Source: Acidobacteriota bacterium (GTDB lineage Bacteria > Acidobacteriota > Terriglobia > Bryobacterales > Bryobacteraceae). Taken from it: a stretch of DNA of 47,327 bases. Location of the stretch: the NCBI GenBank assembly GCA_026394075.1, contig JAPKYX010000091.1, positions 1-47,327 on the forward strand. The letters are read 5' to 3'. Shown here piece by piece: positions 23,630 through 33,511 of this stretch (within the stretch, counting starts at the first letter, position 1; every line of letters begins with the position of its first letter). The translations under genes and the position numbers were made by a program. The notes beneath the pieces were generated by a model. The model was not told where the DNA came from, did no database searches, and saw only the letters and a program-made list of their open reading frames with translations.

Positions 23630-25066
23630 GTGAACGCAACACCTATGTTGTGGCCGGTGTTGATTTTTATGGCGATCTCGCTCGCCATCGGCCTGTATAC
23701 ATACACGCAGGTGCGGGGTTCCAGCAAGAACTACACCGTCTGCGGCAAGGCGATGCCGTTTATCGTGGTGGGTACGGCACTGGCGGCCCAAGCCATTGAT
23801 GGCAATGCCACGTTGGGCAATACTTCAATTACTTTTGGGCAAGGTCTGTGGAGCGGATTGGTAATTCCTATCGGATTGGCGGCAAGCCTGTTCATTGTCG
23901 GGCGATTTCTTGCAGCGCCACTGAACCAGATGAACTTGCTGACGCTACCCGAGTTCTTTTACCGGCGCTATGGACGGGTGGCGGAGTTGCTGGCTTCGCT
24001 GCTGACCATCGTTTGTTTCATTGTGCTGGTGGCGGGCAATCTGTCGGCGGTGGCGTGGATTCTTTCCGTGGTGACGGGCTGGTCCTATGGCCAATGTCTG
24101 ATTTTCGGCACGACGGTGATCTTCCTCTATACGATCGCCGGCGGCTTGTACGCGGCCATCTGGACGGATTTCCTGCAGATCCATGTGGCCATCGTCGGCT
24201 TTCTGGCGGCGGCGGGGTACATCTTGTTCACCCGTGGCTCGGACAACATCGCTGCGGCGCTGCCGGCGGCGACACTGAGCCTGGATCAATTGACCACCAT
24301 GGCCGGGGGCGGCCTTCCGAACTGGGCCAACATGATCTCGCTGGCCTTTGGCAACGCCATGGCGCTGGACTTTATGGAGCGCGTGTTTTCAGCCAAGAGC
24401 CCGGACACGGCGCGGCGCGCTTGCTACTACGCGGGTGTCTGGACGCTGGTGATTGGCTCCTGCGCCTCTTTGATCGGCCTGGCCGCCATTTCGGCGGTGG
24501 GCAATGTGGGTGACCCGCGCATGGTGCTGCCGGCGTTCGCCAGTGGCCACTTGCCTTACTGGGTGGGCGTGCTCGTGTTCCTGGGCGTGCTGGGGGCGTC
24601 GATGTCGACGGCCAACGGAGCGATGCTGGTGATCGCCGTGGTGATGGCGCGCAATGTGTGGCAGCGCTGGAATACCAAGCCCGTCTCCGATAGCCTGATG
24701 CTGTTTCTGTCCCGAGCGCTGGCGCTACCGACGGCGATCGCGGCCGCCTGGATCGCTTATGTGCGGCCAGAGCCGGGCATCTTGCTGGTGGTGGCGTTTG
24801 ACATTGTGTTTGCGGGTTGCGTGATCCCGCTCTTCTTTGGGGTCTACTGGAAGCGGGCGACCCAAGCGGGTGCCATTGCGAGCATCGCGATGGGCACGCT
24901 GGCGCGTCTGATTTGTTACTTTGCGGTACCGGCTGTGTGGGCTGGCCTCGATACGTTGCTGCCGCCGGTGGTGAGCGCGATTGCGTTTGTCACGGTGAGC
25001 CTGCTGACCGAACCCAGCACCGAGTTGCGGACCGAATCTTTGTTGGTGGAGGCGATGGAAGGATGA
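23630..25066 (+). CDS. Sodium:solute symporter (SSS family), first gene of the guanidine operon
   Basis: Inner-membrane transporter of 478 residues with about 12-13 hydrophobic helices. SSS-family traits are present: AAQAIDGNATLGNTSITFGQGLW near the N-terminus, LTLPEFFYRRYGRVAELLAS, and IAGGLYAAIWTDFLQ, which matches the family's GGLxAvixTDxiQ block. The yeast urea carrier Dur3 is also of this family. Given the genes behind it, import of guanidinium, urea or a related cation is inferred. The GTG at 23630 has a ribosome site CGGAG 9 nt upstream; the ATG at 23645 is less well placed. The stop overlaps the propeller start as ATGA. Confidence 0.88.
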   Translation: MNATPMLWPVLIFMAISLAIGLYTYTQVRGSSKNYTVCGKAMPFIVVGTALAAQAIDGNATLGNTSITFGQGLWSGLVIPIGLAASLFIVGRFLAAPLNQMNLLTLPEFFYRRYGRVAELLASLLTIVCFIVLVAGNLSAVAWILSVVTGWSYGQCLIFGTTVIFLYTIAGGLYAAIWTDFLQIHVAIVGFLAAAGYILFTRGSDNIAAALPAATLSLDQLTTMAGGGLPNWANMISLAFGNAMALDFMERVFSAKSPDTARRACYYAGVWTLVIGSCASLIGLAAISAVGNVGDPRMVLPAFASGHLPYWVGVLVFLGVLGASMSTANGAMLVIAVVMARNVWQRWNTKPVSDSLMLFLSRALALPTAIAAAWIAYVRPEPGILLVVAFDIVFAGCVIPLFFGVYWKRATQAGAIASIAMGTLARLICYFAVPAVWAGLDTLLPPVVSAIAFVTVSLLTEPSTELRTESLLVEAMEG

Positions 25067-26085
25067 TGCGATCAAGCTGGATGGCCTGGATGTTGGGCGT
25101 TTGCCTGGCCTTGGGACAGGAGGCGCCACCGGCTGCGGCCCCGCCGCCCGCCCCGCCCAAACAGCGCCCGCAGCGTCCGCCGCTGCCGGGAGTGAAGGAA
25201 GTGCAGAGGCCGATGTCGGTGGTGACACCGGAAGCGGTCTTCTCCGTGCCCGGAGTACCGGATTGGCTGATCGATACGCCGGATGCGGTGTGGGTGTCGA
25301 ACAAGCCCAAGAATTCGATCTCGAAGCTGGACATCAAGACCAATACCGTCACGGCCACCGTGACCGTGGGCGAGAAGCCTTGCAGCGGCTTGGCCTACGG
25401 CTTTGGCAGCGTCTGGGCTCCCAATTGTGGCGACAAGACGGTCTCCCGCGTCGATGACAAAGAAGCCAAGGTGATCGCCACCATCCCGGTGGGCCCGGCG
25501 GATTCCGAAGGCGGCATCACGGCCTCGCCTGAAGCGGTGTGGATGGCCACCGGTGCGGAAGGCGACAAGGTGGCGCGCATTGATCCCAAGACCAATACCG
25601 TGACGGCTGAAGTGCCCGTCCCGGCTGGTTCACACACGGTGGATTACGGCGAAGGCGCGGTGTGGGTGACGCAGAGCAAAGGCAAGCTGCTGACCCGCAT
25701 TGACCCGAAGACCGCAAAGGTGACCGACCAGATCGAAGTGGGCCCCGGGCCGCGCTTTCTGACCGTCGGTGAGGGCTACGTTTGGACGCTCAACCAGGGC
25801 GACGGCACGGTCTCCAAAGTAGACCCGAAGACGCGCAAGGTGGTGGCAACGATCACGGTGGGCGTGCCCGGCGGCGGCGGTGAAATTTCGGCGGCGGGCG
25901 GCGCGGTGTGGATCACGGTGTTCCAGATCCCCATCTCGCGCATTGATGCCAAGACCGACAAGGTGACCCATCAGTACGCCGGGCCGGGCGGTGACGCGAT
26001 TCTGTTCGCGCATGGCTCCGTTTGGCTTTCCAACCTGCGCCAGCAAAACGTGTGGCGCCTTGATCCTGCGAAAATTACTCAATAA
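25063..26085 (+). CDS. Secreted beta-propeller (copy B), in the guanidine operon
   Basis: Secreted beta-propeller of 340 residues. The leader (WMAWMLGVCLALGQ) is followed by a Pro/Ala-rich linker, then blades of about 42 residues such as VARIDPKTNTVTAEVPVPAG, LTRIDPKTAKVTDQIEVGPG and VSKVDPKTRKVVATITVGVP. The Cys pair of KPCSGLAYGFGSVWAPNCGD is shared with copy A at 18596-19681. Function is unknown; a periplasmic protein inside a cytoplasmic nitrogen-scavenging operon suggests substrate capture or sensing near the symporter. The frame is open further upstream inside the symporter, but ATG 25063, overlapping the symporter stop and preceded by GGAAGG, starts a good leader. It is followed by TAATG overlap with the next gene. 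Confidence 0.85.
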   Translation: MMRSSWMAWMLGVCLALGQEAPPAAAPPPAPPKQRPQRPPLPGVKEVQRPMSVVTPEAVFSVPGVPDWLIDTPDAVWVSNKPKNSISKLDIKTNTVTATVTVGEKPCSGLAYGFGSVWAPNCGDKTVSRVDDKEAKVIATIPVGPADSEGGITASPEAVWMATGAEGDKVARIDPKTNTVTAEVPVPAGSHTVDYGEGAVWVTQSKGKLLTRIDPKTAKVTDQIEVGPGPRFLTVGEGYVWTLNQGDGTVSKVDPKTRKVVATITVGVPGGGGEISAAGGAVWITVFQIPISRIDAKTDKVTHQYAGPGGDAILFAHGSVWLSNLRQQNVWRLDPAKITQ

Positions 26086-26798
26086 TGTCAGACCAGATTC
26101 TGTGGGAAGAAACTGTGCACGGCGGCCAGACCTGGTCGCATGTGCTGGAACGGGGCCAGGCGTTACGGCTGACCGATGTTGAAGGCGGCGCGAATGTCAG
26201 TGCTCTGTTCTACAACGCCAAACAGACCGACGAGCGCTACAACATGCCCGACACGCTGAAGGCGCAACACATCGCGCGGCTCACCGAAGGCTTCGTGCTC
26301 TATTCCGACATGGGCCGCATCCTGTGTTCGGTGACGCAGGACACCGTGGGCTGGCATGACCCGATCGGCGGCACGCTGTCGGCCGCACAGGTGAAAGCCA
26401 AGTACGGCGAAAAGAGCTACCAGGAGCATCGCAATGGCTGGACCCAGAGCGCTCGTGAAGGGCTGCTGCTGGAGCTGGCCAAGTATTCGATGGGTCCGCG
26501 TGACATCACGCCCACGCTGAATTTGTTCAGCAAGGTGCAAGTAGATGAAGCCGGTGGCATGCACTACGTCCCGGGCAACTCCAAGGCCGGTGACACGGTG
26601 GAACTGCGGGCGGAGATGGATGTGCTGGTGGTGCTGGCCGCCAATCATCATCCGATGGAGCCGGGCAGCGTGTATGCGCCGAAGCCCGTGCAGCTGACCG
26701 TGAAGCGCGTGGCCGCACCGGCCACCGATGACCCTTGCCGATTGTCCCGGCCCGAGAATGGCCGTGGATTCATCCTGACGGAGCGCTACGGACAATGA
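26085..26798 (+). CDS. DUF1989 protein, urea amidolyase-associated protein 1 type (carboxyguanidine deiminase subunit)
   Basis: Protein of 237 residues matching the UAAP1 family. Members were shown to form, with a second DUF1989 protein, a carboxyguanidine deiminase (CgdAB) that turns carboxyguanidine into allophanate and ammonia. Visible family blocks: [54 protein letters not shown] and [25 protein letters not shown]. At the position where its partner has Cys90-Gly-x-His93 it has Val88-Gly-Trp-His91, and the other zinc-site Cys are missing too, so this subunit probably does not hold the metal site by itself. It overlaps the propeller stop by one base and the next gene by four. Confidence 0.9.
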   Translation: MSDQILWEETVHGGQTWSHVLERGQALRLTDVEGGANVSALFYNAKQTDERYNMPDTLKAQHIARLTEGFVLYSDMGRILCSVTQDTVGWHDPIGGTLSAAQVKAKYGEKSYQEHRNGWTQSAREGLLLELAKYSMGPRDITPTLNLFSKVQVDEAGGMHYVPGNSKAGDTVELRAEMDVLVVLAANHHPMEPGSVYAPKPVQLTVKRVAAPATDDPCRLSRPENGRGFILTERYGQ

Positions 26799-27412
26799 GC
26801 ACCCCGACCAACATCTCTCTCGACGTCGTCCTTCCTGCCGGCGACGGCTTTAGTGGCGTCGTCAAGGCGGGCCAGCGTTTCCGCATCATTGACCTCGAAG
26901 GCAATCAGGCCGTCGACACGTTGTTCTACAACGCCGACGACTATGAAGACAGCTACTCGGCGGTCGAGACCATCTGCGCGCAGCGCAATATCTATCTGAC
27001 CAAAGGCACCAATCTCGTCACCCAGAACGGCAACGTGCTGATGACGATTGTGGACGACACCTGCGGACGGCATGACACGCTGGGCGGGGCTTGTTCGCAG
27101 GAGTCGAACATGGTGCGCTACGACATCGGCAAGCGCCACATGCACGCCTGCCGCCAGACGTTTCTGCGCTATGGCAAGCAGGAAGGCCTGGAAAAGCGCG
27201 ACATCACGCACAACGTCAACTTCTTCATGAACGTTCCGGTGACGCCGGAAGGCAAGCTGACGTTTGAAGACGGCATCTCGGAATCCGGCAAGTATGTCGA
27301 GCTGGAAGCCCGGATGGACACGCTCGTTGTGATCTCGAATTGCCCGCAACTCAACAATCCTTGCAATGCGTACAACCCGACACCCGTGCGCTTGCTGATC
27401 TGGAAGCCGTAG
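26795..27412 (+). CDS. DUF1989 protein, urea amidolyase-associated protein 2 type (carboxyguanidine deiminase subunit)
   Basis: Protein of 205 residues matching the UAAP2 family and partner of the preceding gene in the carboxyguanidine deiminase. It keeps the probable metal site: Cys90 and His93 (DDTCGRHD), Cys100 (GGACSQES) and Cys119 with nearby His115/His117 ([12 protein letters not shown]). The conserved [23 protein letters not shown] and [24 protein letters not shown] blocks are also present. The open frame extends back to 26735, but ATG 26795 overlaps the upstream stop as ATGA and gives the normal length. The carboxylase follows after 6 bp. Confidence 0.92.
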   Translation: MSTPTNISLDVVLPAGDGFSGVVKAGQRFRIIDLEGNQAVDTLFYNADDYEDSYSAVETICAQRNIYLTKGTNLVTQNGNVLMTIVDDTCGRHDTLGGACSQESNMVRYDIGKRHMHACRQTFLRYGKQEGLEKRDITHNVNFFMNVPVTPEGKLTFEDGISESGKYVELEARMDTLVVISNCPQLNNPCNAYNPTPVRLLIWKP

Positions 27413-27418
27413 CTAGCA

Positions 27419-30400
27419 GTGTTTAAGAAAGTCCTGATCGCCAATCGCGGCACCATCGCCTGCCGCATCATTCGTACCCTCCACCGGATGGGCATTGCGA
27501 GCGTCGCCGTCTATTCGGACGCCGATGCGCATTCGGCCCACGTCAAGCAAGCAAGAGAGGCCGTCGCACTGGGCGGCGTCCGCAGCTATCTCGATGTGGA
27601 AGCCGTGCTGGCGGCGGCCAAAGCCAGTGGCTCCGAAGCCATCCATCCGGGCTATGGCTTCCTGAGCGAGAACGCCGCCGTTGCCGAAGCGTGCGAAGCG
27701 GCGGGCCTGGCCTTTATCGGGCCGACACCCGAGCAGATGCGCGAGTTCGGGTTGAAGCACCGGTCCAAGGAGATTGCGGCCGAGCAGAACGTGCCGCTGC
27801 TGCCGGGTACCGGACTGTTGGCGCAATGGCAGGACGCGGAAGCGATCGGGTTTCCGTTGATGCTGAAGTCCACCGCTGGTGGTGGTGGCATCGGCATGCG
27901 CTTGTGCCGCAATGCGGGAGAGCTCGAAGAAGCATTTGCGGCGGTGGAGCGCTTAAGCCGCGCCAGCTTTGCCGATTCCGGCATCTTTGCCGAGCGTTTT
28001 GTGGAACACGCGCGACACATCGAAGTGCAGATCTTTGGCGATGGCCAAGGCCGCGTGGTGGCGCTGGGCGAGCGCGACTGTTCGACCCAGCGGCGCAATC
28101 AGAAGGTGATCGAAGAGACGCCCGCGCCGGGCATCTCAGAGGAGACGCGCCAGCAACTGTTCGCCGCCGCGGTGCGCTTGGGCCAGGCGGTGAACTACCG
28201 CAACGCGGGCACGGTGGAGTTCATCTACGATGCTGACCGGGGCGAGTTCTACTTCCTGGAAGTGAACACGCGCCTTCAGGTGGAGCATGGCGTCACGGAA
28301 GAGGTGACGGGCGTTGATCTGGTGGAGTGGATGGTCCAGCAGGCGGCGGGGGAGAGTCCGATCCGCGAAGTGGCTCCGTGCGGCGCTTCCATTCAAGTTC
28401 GCCTCTATGCCGAATCGCCATTGAAGGAGTTCCAGCCCAGTTCCGGTGAACTGAGCCACGTGGCGTGGCCCGCCGACGCGCGTGTCGAAACCTGGGTGGA
28501 ATCCGGCACCACCGTGCCGCCCTATTATGACCCGCTAGTGGCCAAGCTGATCGTGCGCGGCAGTAACCGTGCAGAAGCAGTGGCGGCGCTCGAGCAGGCG
28601 CTGGCCGCAACAACACTGGCTGGTATCGAGACCAATCTCGACTATCTGAGTGCCATCGCGCGCAGCCCGGAATTCCATGCGGGCACCATCACGACGGGCT
28701 TTCTGAAGACGTTCGATTACGCCACGCGCGCCATTGAAGTGATCGAGCCCGGCACGCAATCGACTGTCCAGGATTGGCCCGGCCGCCTGGGCTATTGGGA
28801 CATCGGCGTGCCGCCCTCCGGCCCCATGGACGACCTGGCGTTCCGGCAGGCCAATGAGATTGTGGGCAATGCGCCGGATGCGGCGGGCTTTGAGTTCACG
28901 CTGATTGGGCCGACGCTGAAGTTCCACTTCGATGCCACCGTCGCGCTGACGGGTGCGGACATGGGCCTGCCACGTTGGGTCCCCATCTCCGTGAAGGCGG
29001 GTGAGACGCTCCGGTTGGGAGCCGTTGCGGGTGCGGGCGCGCGGGCTTATCTGGCCGTGCGCGGAGGCGTCGATCTGCCGCCCTATCTGGGTAGCCGCTC
29101 CACGTTTATCCTGGGCAAGTTCGGCGGACGGCAACTGCGCACCGGTGACCTGCTGCGCTTTGGCGCTGCTGCGGTGGCGGAGCCTGCTCCACTGGCTTTG
29201 CCGCCGGTGTATGACAATCACTGGACCATCGGCGTCACCTACGGCCCGCATGGTGCGCCGGAGTTCTTTACGCCGGGCGACATCGAGATGTTCTTCGCAA
29301 CCGATTGGAGAGTGCACTACAACTCCGATCGCACCGGCGTCCGCCTGATCGGCCCGAAGCCCGAATGGGCGCGCTCCGATGGCGGTGAAGCGGGGCTGCA
29401 TCCTTCGAACATCCACGACAACGCCTACGCGGTGGGCACGGTGGATTTCACCGGCGACATGCCGATCATCCTGGGCCCCGATGGCCCCAGCTGCGGCGGC
29501 TTTGTCTGCCCGGCCACCATTGTCGCGAGCGAGCGCTGGAAGATGGGGCAGTTGAAGGCGGGCAACACGGTCCGCTTTGTGCGCATCCATGAGGAGCCCG
29601 CCATCCTGCGTCAAGCGCCGGGTGTGGTGGTTCGCGCCGATGGCGACGAGTATCTATTGGTGGAGTTCGGGGCCAACAAGCTGGACTTTGAGCTTTCAAT
29701 GAAGGCGCACTCACTGCGCCGTCAGTTGCGGCATCCGGGCATTGTGGACTTGACGCCGGGCATCCGGTCCTTGCAAGTGCACTACAACCCGGCGCGATTG
29801 CCGCGCCAGGAACTGTTTGAGCTGATCGACGAAGCGCAGTCGCACTCGATCCGCGAAGTGCCGTCGCGGACGGTGCATCTGCCGTTGAGCTGGGATGACC
29901 CATCGACGCGTGACGCGATCCAGCGCTACATGCAAGGCGTGCGCGCCGATGCGCCGTGGTGCCCGTGGAACATCGAATTCATCCGCCGCATTAATGGTCT
30001 GGAATCAGTGGACGACGTCTATCGGACGGTGTTTGAGGCTAGCTGGTTGACGCTGGCGCTGGGTGATGTCTACCTGGGCGCTCCGGTGGCGACGCCGCTG
30101 GACCCGCGCCATCGGCTCGTCACCACCAAGTACAACCCGGCCCGCACCTGGACGCCCGAGAACGCCGTCGGTATCGGTGGAGCGTACCTGTGCGTCTACG
30201 GCATGGAAGGTCCGGGCGGCTATCAATTTGTGGGCCGCACCACCCAGATGTGGAACACCTATGGCGGCGAGCGGCCCTGGCTGCTGGACTTCTTTGACCG
30301 GCTGCAGTTCTATCCGGTGAGCGCCCAGGAGTTGCTGGAGCTGCGCGCCGACCGGCGCTTCCGGCCGCGCATTGAAGAAGGCGTCTTCAATCTCGACACG

Positions 30401-30769
30401 CACAACGCGTTTCTTGATTCGATTGCTCCTTCGGCGGCGGCCTTCCAATCGAAACGCGACCAGGCGTTCCGCGAAGAGCGGGACCGGTGGGGCGAATACA
30501 TTGCTCCGGCGCTGGACGACGTGCCGCCGCCGAGCGAAGATGCGCTGCCGGAAGGCGCGAGCGCGGTCCGGTCTCCGATCACGGCCAGCGTGTGGAGCAT
30601 TGCCGTCGAGCCCGGCCAGCAAGTAAAGGCCGGTGATCGCATCGTGGTGCTGGAGGCGATGAAGATGGAAGTACTAGTGACGGCTCCTTGTGCGGGCGAG
30701 CTGATTGAGCTGCGCTGTGTGCCGGGCGCAATGGTGCAGCCTGGGCAAGTACTGGCGGTGGTGCGATGA
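27419..30769 (+). CDS. Biotin-dependent guanidine (or urea) carboxylase
   Basis: ATP- and biotin-dependent carboxylase of 1116 residues. Domains in order: biotin carboxylase 1-440 ([14 protein letters not shown], glycine loop [11 protein letters not shown], and [10 protein letters not shown] from 281), a KipA/AHS2 carboxyltransferase half at about 440-735, a KipI/AHS1 half from about 740 to 970, and a C-terminal biotinyl domain from about 1048 with Lys1082 in EAMKME. This is the full urea carboxylase layout. In the KipA part the motif reads VDFTGD with Asp676; in the known comparison of the two enzymes, an Asn in urea carboxylase is replaced by Asp in guanidine carboxylase near this place (recalled, not aligned). 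With the DUF1989 pair upstream, guanidine is the more likely substrate. Start is GTG. Confidence 0.93.
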   Translation: MFKKVLIANRGTIACRIIRTLHRMGIASVAVYSDADAHSAHVKQAREAVALGGVRSYLDVEAVLAAAKASGSEAIHPGYGFLSENAAVAEACEAAGLAFIGPTPEQMREFGLKHRSKEIAAEQNVPLLPGTGLLAQWQDAEAIGFPLMLKSTAGGGGIGMRLCRNAGELEEAFAAVERLSRASFADSGIFAERFVEHARHIEVQIFGDGQGRVVALGERDCSTQRRNQKVIEETPAPGISEETRQQLFAAAVRLGQAVNYRNAGTVEFIYDADRGEFYFLEVNTRLQVEHGVTEEVTGVDLVEWMVQQAAGESPIREVAPCGASIQVRLYAESPLKEFQPSSGELSHVAWPADARVETWVESGTTVPPYYDPLVAKLIVRGSNRAEAVAALEQALAATTLAGIETNLDYLSAIARSPEFHAGTITTGFLKTFDYATRAIEVIEPGTQSTVQDWPGRLGYWDIGVPPSGPMDDLAFRQANEIVGNAPDAAGFEFTLIGPTLKFHFDATVALTGADMGLPRWVPISVKAGETLRLGAVAGAGARAYLAVRGGVDLPPYLGSRSTFILGKFGGRQLRTGDLLRFGAAAVAEPAPLALPPVYDNHWTIGVTYGPHGAPEFFTPGDIEMFFATDWRVHYNSDRTGVRLIGPKPEWARSDGGEAGLHPSNIHDNAYAVGTVDFTGDMPIILGPDGPSCGGFVCPATIVASERWKMGQLKAGNTVRFVRIHEEPAILRQAPGVVVRADGDEYLLVEFGANKLDFELSMKAHSLRRQLRHPGIVDLTPGIRSLQVHYNPARLPRQELFELIDEAQSHSIREVPSRTVHLPLSWDDPSTRDAIQRYMQGVRADAPWCPWNIEFIRRINGLESVDDVYRTVFEASWLTLALGDVYLGAPVATPLDPRHRLVTTKYNPARTWTPENAVGIGGAYLCVYGMEGPGGYQFVGRTTQMWNTYGGERPWLLDFFDRLQFYPVSAQELLELRADRRFRPRIEEGVFNLDTHNAFLDSIAPSAAAFQSKRDQAFREERDRWGEYIAPALDDVPPPSEDALPEGASAVRSPITASVWSIAVEPGQQVKAGDRIVVLEAMKMEVLVTAPCAGELIELRCVPGAMVQPGQVLAVVR

Positions 30770-32313
30770 TCGGGGACCGGCCGGTCTGGATCTCCGCGAT
30801 CCCAGCCAAGCCCGCACGCGTGGGTCCGCTGCAAGGCCTGACGTTCGCCATCAAAGACAACATCGATTACGGCGGCGTTCCGACGACGGCGGGTTGCCCG
30901 GCCTATGCCTACACGCCGGAACGTTCGGCGCCGATTGTCGAAGTGCTGGAAGGTGCCGGGGCGGTGGTGCTGGGCAAAACTAATCTGGACCAGTTCGCCA
31001 CTGGCTTGGTGGGTGTGCGGTCGCCCTATGGTGCTTGTTCCAGCGTGTTCAACCCGGCCTACATCTCGGGCGGGTCCAGCTCCGGCTCGGCGGTTGCGGT
31101 GGCGACGGGACAAGTGGATTTCGCGCTGGGTACGGATACGGCGGGTTCCGGACGAGTGCCGGCGGCGTTCAACAACTTGATCGGCTGGAAGCCGACGCGC
31201 GGCGTGATCTCAAATGACGGCGTGGTACCGGCGTGCCGGACGCTGGATTGCGTGTCGGTCTTTACGCGCGATGTGGCGACGGCGCAGCGGGTCTGTGATG
31301 CGGTGGGGACGCCGGGTGTGCCGGCGGCATGGTCACAAGCCGGGTTCCGGTTTGGCGTGCCGCGTCCGGAGCAACTGGAGTTCTTTGGCGACGCCGAAGC
31401 GGCGAAGCTGTTTGCCGCCTCCATGCACCGGCTGATTGCTGCCGGTGGCTCGCCCGTGGTGATCGACTATCAGCCGTTTCTCGAAGTGGCACAACTGCTC
31501 TATTCCGGCCCCTGGGTGGCGGAGCGCTATGCCGCCGTGGGCGAGTTTCTGGAGGCCCATGGCGAGCAGGCCCACCCGGTGGTGCGCGACATCATCCTGG
31601 GGGCGAAAAAACATTCCGCCATCGATACGTTCCGCGCAATGTACAAGCTGGAAGATCTCCGGCTGAAGACGCTGGCCGCCTGGAAGCAGATGGATGTGCT
31701 GTTGCTGCCGACCACTGGCACCACCTACACCATTGAGCAGGTGGAAGCTGATCCGGTGCGGCTGAACTCGAACCTGGGCTACTACACCAACTTCGTCAAT
31801 TTGCTCGATTTGGCCGCGCTGGCGATTCCGGCCGGGTTCCGGCCGAATGGTCTGCCGTTTGGCGTGACGCTGATTGGCCCGGCCCAGTCTGACCGTTCGC
31901 TGCTCACCTTAGCCGCGCGCCTGGAAGAGGTGCAAGTGGCGGTGGTAGGCGCGCACTTAAGCGGCCAGCCCTTGAACAAACAGCTGACCGAACGCGGCGC
32001 TCGCCTCATCAAGACTTGCAAGACCGCCTCAGACTACCGGCTCTACGCACTGGCCAACACCACGCCGCCGAAGCCCGGCCTGGTGCGGGAAGCGGGCTTT
32101 CAAGGCGCCGGGATTGAGGTGGAGATCTGGGCGATGCCCGTGGCCCGCTTCGGCAGCTTTGTCGCACTGATCCCGGCACCGCTGGGGATTGGATCGTTGG
32201 TCCTTGATGACGGCAGCACGGTGAAGGGCTTTATCTGCGAACCGGCTGGACTCGCCGGTGCACGCGACATCTCGGGCTTCGGCGGGTGGCGCGCGTATCT
32301 GGCCTCGCGATAG
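30766..32313 (+). CDS. atzF: Allophanate hydrolase
   Basis: Hydrolyses allophanate to ammonia and CO2, the last step of the pathway. It is an amidase-signature enzyme with Lys30 (FAIKDN), cis-Ser104 in GGSSSGSA, and nucleophile Ser128 ([11 protein letters not shown]). A separate C-terminal allophanate-hydrolase domain follows from about 415 ([41 protein letters not shown]). At 515 residues it is shorter than the usual ~600: the helical N-terminus that normally precedes the amidase core is missing, while the active-site core and C-terminal domain are intact. It overlaps the carboxylase stop by 4 bp, so it is translationally coupled. The stop ends the operon. Confidence 0.93.
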   Translation: MIGDRPVWISAIPAKPARVGPLQGLTFAIKDNIDYGGVPTTAGCPAYAYTPERSAPIVEVLEGAGAVVLGKTNLDQFATGLVGVRSPYGACSSVFNPAYISGGSSSGSAVAVATGQVDFALGTDTAGSGRVPAAFNNLIGWKPTRGVISNDGVVPACRTLDCVSVFTRDVATAQRVCDAVGTPGVPAAWSQAGFRFGVPRPEQLEFFGDAEAAKLFAASMHRLIAAGGSPVVIDYQPFLEVAQLLYSGPWVAERYAAVGEFLEAHGEQAHPVVRDIILGAKKHSAIDTFRAMYKLEDLRLKTLAAWKQMDVLLLPTTGTTYTIEQVEADPVRLNSNLGYYTNFVNLLDLAALAIPAGFRPNGLPFGVTLIGPAQSDRSLLTLAARLEEVQVAVVGAHLSGQPLNKQLTERGARLIKTCKTASDYRLYALANTTPPKPGLVREAGFQGAGIEVEIWAMPVARFGSFVALIPAPLGIGSLVLDDGSTVKGFICEPAGLAGARDISGFGGWRAYLASR

Positions 32314-32340
32314 GTCCGGCCCAACCCGGGCCGGGTGCCA

Positions 32341-32346
32341 TATACT
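32341..32346 (+). promoter_or_regulatory. -10 hexamer TATACT before the esterase gene
   Basis: TATACT is followed by a GGAG ribosome site at 32357-32360 and ATG 32367, giving a short leader of about 14 nt. No clear -35. Confidence 0.45.
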
Positions 32347-32366
32347 TGGCATTTCCGGAGCCCTTC

Positions 32367-33416
32367 ATGAACCGTTACTTCCGGCGCGTCAGCGCCCTTT
32401 TCGCCACGATCGCCAGTGCCACGCTGCTATCGGCCCAGACTCCAGCTGCCACACCTGCGGCGACACCGCCTGCGCCTGCGGCCCCCAAGCCGAACCACAA
32501 CATCCATTACCGTTTGGGGCCGGACTCGCTGGAACAGGAAGGTGTCCCGAAGGGCACCATCAAGGGACCGTTCACGCTGCCCAGTGAAGTCTACCCCGGC
32601 ATGCAGCACACCTACTTCGTCTATGTGCCCGCGCAGTACGATCCGGCGGAACCGGCCAGCTTGACCGTCTTCAACGATGGCCAGGCGATGATGCATCCCC
32701 AGGGTGATGTGCGCTTGCAGAATGTGATGGACAACCTGATCTACCGGCGCGAGATTCCGGTGATGATCGGCGTCTTCATCAACCCCGGCCGCCGCCCGGA
32801 TCAGCCGGAGCCGACGATGAGTGAATGGGGTGACCGCACCACCAACCGCCCCGCCGAATACAACACGCCCGACGGCAAGTACACCAAGGTGATCGTCGAT
32901 GAACTGCTGCCCGCTTTGAAGAAGGAGTACAACATCTCCGACGACCCCGAACGGCGCTGCATCGGCGGAGCCAGCTCCGGTGCCATTGCCGCCTGGATGG
33001 TGGCCTGGGACCGGCCGGACCAGTTCCGCAAGGTGATCAGCGTCGTGGGCAGCTTCGTCAATCTGCGGGGCGGGCACATCTTTCCGGAGCTGATTCTGAA
33101 GTCAGAAAAGAAGCCGATCCGCATCTTTATGCAGGACGGCCGCAATGACAACCGCGGCCTGGGCCGCACTGGCGTCTACTCGCAGGATCGGGACTGGTTC
33201 TACCAGAACATCCGCATGATGAAGGCGCTGACGGCCAAGGGTTATGACCTGAACTACAGCTGGGGCATCAACGAACACGGCCAAAAGATGGGCGGCCCCA
33301 TCATGCCCGAGATGATGCGTTGGATCTGGCGGGATCACCCGGTTTCCGATGACCCCAACGACATGGTGGAGCGGTCGTTCCGGGAACCCAAGGCAAAAGC
33401 CAAGCCAGTCAATTAG
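32367..33416 (+). CDS. Secreted esterase of the enterochelin-esterase-like family
   Basis: Secreted alpha/beta-hydrolase of 349 residues. A signal peptide ([15 protein letters not shown]) and Pro/Ala linker precede the esterase core: [31 protein letters not shown], then [16 protein letters not shown], and the nucleophile motif [11 protein letters not shown] with Ser203. A C-terminal His lies in [10 protein letters not shown]. Family members act on siderophore or ferulate-type esters, but the substrate here is unknown. ATG 32367 is used (SD GGAG 6 nt upstream) rather than the upstream reading at 32286, which lies in the allophanate hydrolase gene. A strong terminator follows. Confidence 0.9.
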   Translation: MNRYFRRVSALFATIASATLLSAQTPAATPAATPPAPAAPKPNHNIHYRLGPDSLEQEGVPKGTIKGPFTLPSEVYPGMQHTYFVYVPAQYDPAEPASLTVFNDGQAMMHPQGDVRLQNVMDNLIYRREIPVMIGVFINPGRRPDQPEPTMSEWGDRTTNRPAEYNTPDGKYTKVIVDELLPALKKEYNISDDPERRCIGGASSGAIAAWMVAWDRPDQFRKVISVVGSFVNLRGGHIFPELILKSEKKPIRIFMQDGRNDNRGLGRTGVYSQDRDWFYQNIRMMKALTAKGYDLNYSWGINEHGQKMGGPIMPEMMRWIWRDHPVSDDPNDMVERSFREPKAKAKPVN

Positions 33417-33442
33417 GCACCGCTGCGCCACTGCAAATGGAA

Positions 33443-33469
33443 AAGGGCCGCTCGGGTTGAGCGGCCCTT
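33443..33469. terminator. Bidirectional intrinsic terminator
   Basis: Perfect 11-bp stem AAGGGCCGCTC / GAGCGGCCCTT with a 5-nt loop GGGTT. It has A-rich sequence on the left (GGAAAAGGG) and a T run on the right (CAGCTTTTG), as needed for ending transcription from both sides. It lies between the convergent esterase and receptor 2 stops. Confidence 0.85.
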
Positions 33470-33511
33470 CAGCTTTTGTTCGCCGGGCGTGGTGAGCGCC
33501 CGCGAGGTAGG

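Noticed and set aside
24817-25062. Upstream extension of propeller copy B inside the symporter gene
   Set aside because: No leader or propeller sequence there; the ATG at 25063 is coupled to the symporter stop and begins a signal peptide.
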